DNA from: Bacteroidota bacterium
GTDB taxonomy: Bacteria; Bacteroidota; Bacteroidia; Chitinophagales; Chitinophagaceae
Assembly: GCA_018268105.1 (NCBI GenBank)
Contig: JAFDXG010000159.1
Coordinates: 1 to 62,943 of the forward strand
DNA length: 62,943 nucleotides
Reading direction: 5' to 3'
Under the pieces are notes generated by a model that saw only the letters and a list, made by a program, of their open reading frames with translations, was not told the origin of the DNA and did not search any database. Below are positions 62,459 to 62,943 of the stretch, piece by piece (positions within the stretch are counted from its first letter, which is position 1; the number at the start of each line of letters is the position of its first letter). The translations under genes were made by a program, and so were the position numbers.

Positions 62459-62943
62459 ATGTGGTTCTATTCGTTTAAAAGAATGCCTTTCGGTTTTAGT
62501 TTAAGGATACTTTATTCACTTAAATACTATTTATTTCCCGCAATCCTCTCCTGCTTTTTAATACTGCAACTTACCGGACAAACAAAAGCAATTGATAGTC
62601 TAAAAAATATTTTACCGCATTTAAAAGGTATTCAAAGGATAAATTGCCTGAATGAATTAGGTGCAGAATATGCAGACCGGTATTGGACCAAATCGCAATA
62701 CAGGCAAACCGACTCAGCTTTACTTTATACCCTACAGGCTATTAAAGAGGCTCGTCAAATAAGTTATATGCCGGGTATCGGAAAGGCCAATCTGAATATG
62801 GGTATTATTGAAGAAGAGCATAATAATCTTTTAACAGCCGTAAAATATTTAGATAAAGCACTGCCTGTACTGCAAAAAGAAAATATGAAGACCGATTTTC
62901 ACAGGGGCAGGGTCTTTCTCGGCTGGTGTTCATACCGCCTTGG
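62459..62943 (+). CDS. TPR protein, 3' end outside the window
   Basis: From the ATG at 62459 the frame is open to the last base. A possible alternative start is the ATG at 62483 (MPFGFSLRIL). An N-terminal hydrophobic signal or anchor (YYLFPAILSCFLILQLTGQT) is followed by TPR-like helices (LLYTLQAIKEARQISYMPG; AVKYLDKALPVLQKENMK). Similar N-termini begin TPR sensor kinases and TPR-LuxR regulators of the phylum; the product cannot be told from this part. Confidence 0.7.
   Translation, partial: MWFYSFKRMPFGFSLRILYSLKYYLFPAILSCFLILQLTGQTKAIDSLKNILPHLKGIQRINCLNELGAEYADRYWTKSQYRQTDSALLYTLQAIKEARQISYMPGIGKANLNMGIIEEEHNNLLTAVKYLDKALPVLQKENMKTDFHRGRVFLGWCSYRL

Noticed and set aside
1..62943. CRISPR array, rRNA, tRNA, transposase or prophage genes
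   Set aside because: None seen on reading both strands: no evenly spaced direct repeats with spacers, no rRNA-like blocks and no integrase or transposase motifs.

Overview
The window looks like a chromosomal segment of a Bacteroidota bacterium, most plausibly Chitinophagaceae-like. The evidence is a type IX secretion C-terminal domain on a large polysaccharide lyase, many lipoproteins, domain families typical of the phylum (DUF4251, DUF4919, DUF1080, DUF481, SpmA/SpmB fusion, GSCFA-free Gfo/Idh/MocA plus TIM-barrel epimerase sets), TAnnTTTG-type -7 boxes close to starts, and almost no Shine-Dalgarno sequences. I saw no rRNA, tRNA, CRISPR array, transposase or phage gene. Taxonomy is inferred from protein character only.

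Layout. 1-5.4 kb: end of an LRR/chitobiase-C/discoidin-like protein, trxB, folB, a TPR protein and an M1 metallopeptidase. 5.4-6.8 kb: a repeat-rich stretch with a GIY-YIG nuclease gene, four copies of a ~60 bp palindromic element and a tiny lipoprotein ORF. 6.8-24.2 kb: PQQ dehydrogenase with an embedded cytochrome c, DUF481 outer-membrane protein, sugar isomerase/epimerase, prfC, M14 peptidase, gamma-glutamyltransferase, lepA, a PL8 chondroitinase-like lyase and a sterol-desaturase-family enzyme. 24.3-34.5 kb: acyl-CoA-binding protein, a second epimerase, Gfo/Idh/MocA oxidoreductase, galK, DUF1080 protein, MscS channel, AEC transporter, DUF4251 protein and mutS. 34.5-37.8 kb: DUF1801 protein, then an AT-rich island with a SnoaL-like lipoprotein and a CPBP protease separated by structured repeats. 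37.8-46.5 kb: sulfatase, ychF, SpmAB-like membrane protein, an epimerase/oxidoreductase pair, a GH29 fucosidase and a small membrane protein. 46.8-53.9 kb: a membrane-anchored TIR protein, an esterase-fold protein that has lost its nucleophile, DinB-like protein, sucC, Cu/Zn SOD, YdgJ-like oxidoreductase, ChaN-like protein. 54-62.9 kb: several unrecognised proteins, a DUF4919 protein, a TPR sensor kinase with LuxR-type regulator followed by two unrecognised secreted proteins, a small membrane ORF, cmk and the start of another TPR protein.

How the genes fit together. Housekeeping genes (trxB, folB, prfC, lepA, mutS, ychF, sucC, cmk) are mixed with carbohydrate functions: polysaccharide lyase, sulfatase, fucosidase, galactokinase, PQQ dehydrogenase, three Gfo/Idh/MocA oxidoreductases, three TIM-barrel epimerase-like proteins and a DUF1080 protein. 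The oxidoreductase/epimerase/DUF1080 combination is the tool set associated with oxidised (3-keto) sugar metabolism; here the parts are scattered rather than in one operon.

The best candidates for something undescribed are the GIY-YIG gene framed by inverted palindromic elements beside a gene-less pair of the same elements, the TIR-transmembrane-exported-domain protein, the structured-repeat cassette-like island near 36-37.5 kb, and the sensor-kinase locus with its unrecognised secreted proteins.
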